Source: Ancylomarina euxina
Lineage (GTDB): Bacteria > Bacteroidota > Bacteroidia > Bacteroidales > Marinifilaceae
Assembly (NCBI RefSeq): GCF_003863355.1
Contig: NZ_QQWG01000010.1
Coordinates: forward strand, 1 to 64,000
Direction: 5' to 3'
DNA length: 64,000 nucleotides
The translations under genes and the position numbers were made by a program. Below, piece by piece: positions 63,467-64,000 of the stretch. Every line of letters begins with the position of its first letter. The first letter of the stretch is position 1. A model generated the notes under the pieces. The model was not told where the DNA came from. It made no database searches and saw only the letters and a list, made by a program, of their open reading frames with translations.

Positions 63467-64000
63467 TTATGATTTTTCAGCTTTGCGCTTTCTTTCGTGA
63501 TCTAAAAAGCCTTTCAGATTTTCAATGTCCAAGCGTTTCGCAATTATCTTTTTATCCTTATCGAGCAGGTAGATGGTTGGGGTTGAATACACATCGTAGT
63601 ATATTCTAAAATTCGAATGATAATTTGGATCGTAACAGTTTACGAAATCGAACAGTTCATTCTCCTCTATATATTTTTGCCAAGCCTCTTTTTCTTGTTG
63701 CGTATAAATAGCCATGATTTGCACACCTAAATCTTTATAAGCATCGAGTATCTCAGGCTTTAAACGAGGTGTTACTTTCTTACAGTGTCCACAATCAGTC
63801 TCAAAGAAATACAGAACTGTATAGTTGGCATCTAACTCATGTAATTTTACAAACTCACCATCTATGGTTTCCAAAGCTAAATCCTGAGCTTTCATATCAA
63901 GTAAATTGTACTGAAGTTTAATAACTCGCTCTTTAATATTTGCCATTAGTGTTGAGTCAGCCCAAGTAGCCTGTCCACTTAAATAATATTTTCTTGCCAA
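63467..64000 (-). CDS. Thioredoxin/redoxin-like protein, 5' end outside window
   Basis: At least 177 residues are visible; the frame runs off the right edge, so the N-terminus is missing. The thioredoxin fold carries the active site FFETDCGHCKKVTPRLKP (CGHC, as in disulfide isomerases). The cis-Pro is in VYSTPTIYLLDKDKKII. The part before it (DSTLMANIKERVIKLQYNLLD) suggests a longer N-terminal domain such as DUF5106. It is a fourth thioredoxin-fold gene next to the SusC/SusD-thioredoxin block but on the other strand. Confidence 0.85.
   Translation of the reverse strand: MARKYYLSGQATWADSTLMANIKERVIKLQYNLLDMKAQDLALETIDGEFVKLHELDANYTVLYFFETDCGHCKKVTPRLKPEILDAYKDLGVQIMAIYTQQEKEAWQKYIEENELFDFVNCYDPNYHSNFRIYYDVYSTPTIYLLDKDKKIIAKRLDIENLKGFLDHERKRKAEKS

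Overview
The window looks like a chromosomal segment of a marine or sediment Bacteroidota, probably of the Marinifilaceae/Marinilabiliales type. The evidence is AT-rich DNA, weak Shine-Dalgarno sites, SusC/SusD pairs, an ECF sigma/FecR pair, DUF6122- and DUF6242-type proteins and many signal peptides ending in an AQ or lipoprotein Cys. This assignment is inference from gene content.

Left end (1-9300): an accessory region. It carries two related group II introns (one seen only as its 3' end), a HEPN-motif protein, an IS481-like insertion sequence, a serine-hydrolase lipoprotein, an unrecognised 252-aa protein and a lipocalin-like lipoprotein. Three long imperfect palindromes of about 185-192 bp (1354-1538, 4336-4527, 6115-6305) lie after single genes. 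They start with TAAC and end with GTTA, like integron attC sites, and the complete intron starts five bases after the third one. No integrase is visible. A frameshifted RAYT-type transposase remnant marks the right edge.

Centre-left (9900-16300): a soluble PAS histidine kinase, a J-domain-like protein, a LysR regulator with a YeiH-type and a TauE/SafE-type permease (probably sulfur oxyanion or sulfonate export), an HD phosphohydrolase and a CIA30-family protein.

Lactate block (16500-31120): a membrane histidine kinase with a periplasmic ABC-substrate-binding-like sensor and an NtrC-type sigma-54 activator. They precede two sigma-54 promoters with upstream TGTTCA/TGAACA palindromes. One promoter drives a degenerate LutC paralogue. 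The other drives lutC, a lutB-lutA fusion, a 53-aa ORF, lactate permease and a very large FAD/Fe-S lactate dehydrogenase. An outer-membrane porin-like gene follows.

31270-34520 (minus): a Tat-exported Fe-S lipoprotein, an NrfD/PsrC-like membrane protein, a small membrane protein and a cytochrome c. This looks like an electron-transfer module without its own catalytic subunit.

34850-40420: ordinary single genes (GNAT, cupin, RlmF, glycosyltransferase, TIM-barrel protein, hemolysin III family) and tRNA-Ser(UGA).

40560-44790 (minus): molybdenum cofactor synthesis (MobB-like, MoeA, short MoaA, MoaC, MOSC-Mog fusion). It is followed by a cation-efflux transporter at 45265.

46370-64000: an ECF sigma factor, FecR anti-sigma and an STN-containing SusC, which together form a trans-envelope signalling set. 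Then come a DUF6242-like kelch lipoprotein, a second SusC with SusD, three secreted thioredoxin-fold proteins, a START-like protein, a DUF6122 protein and a partial redoxin on the minus strand.
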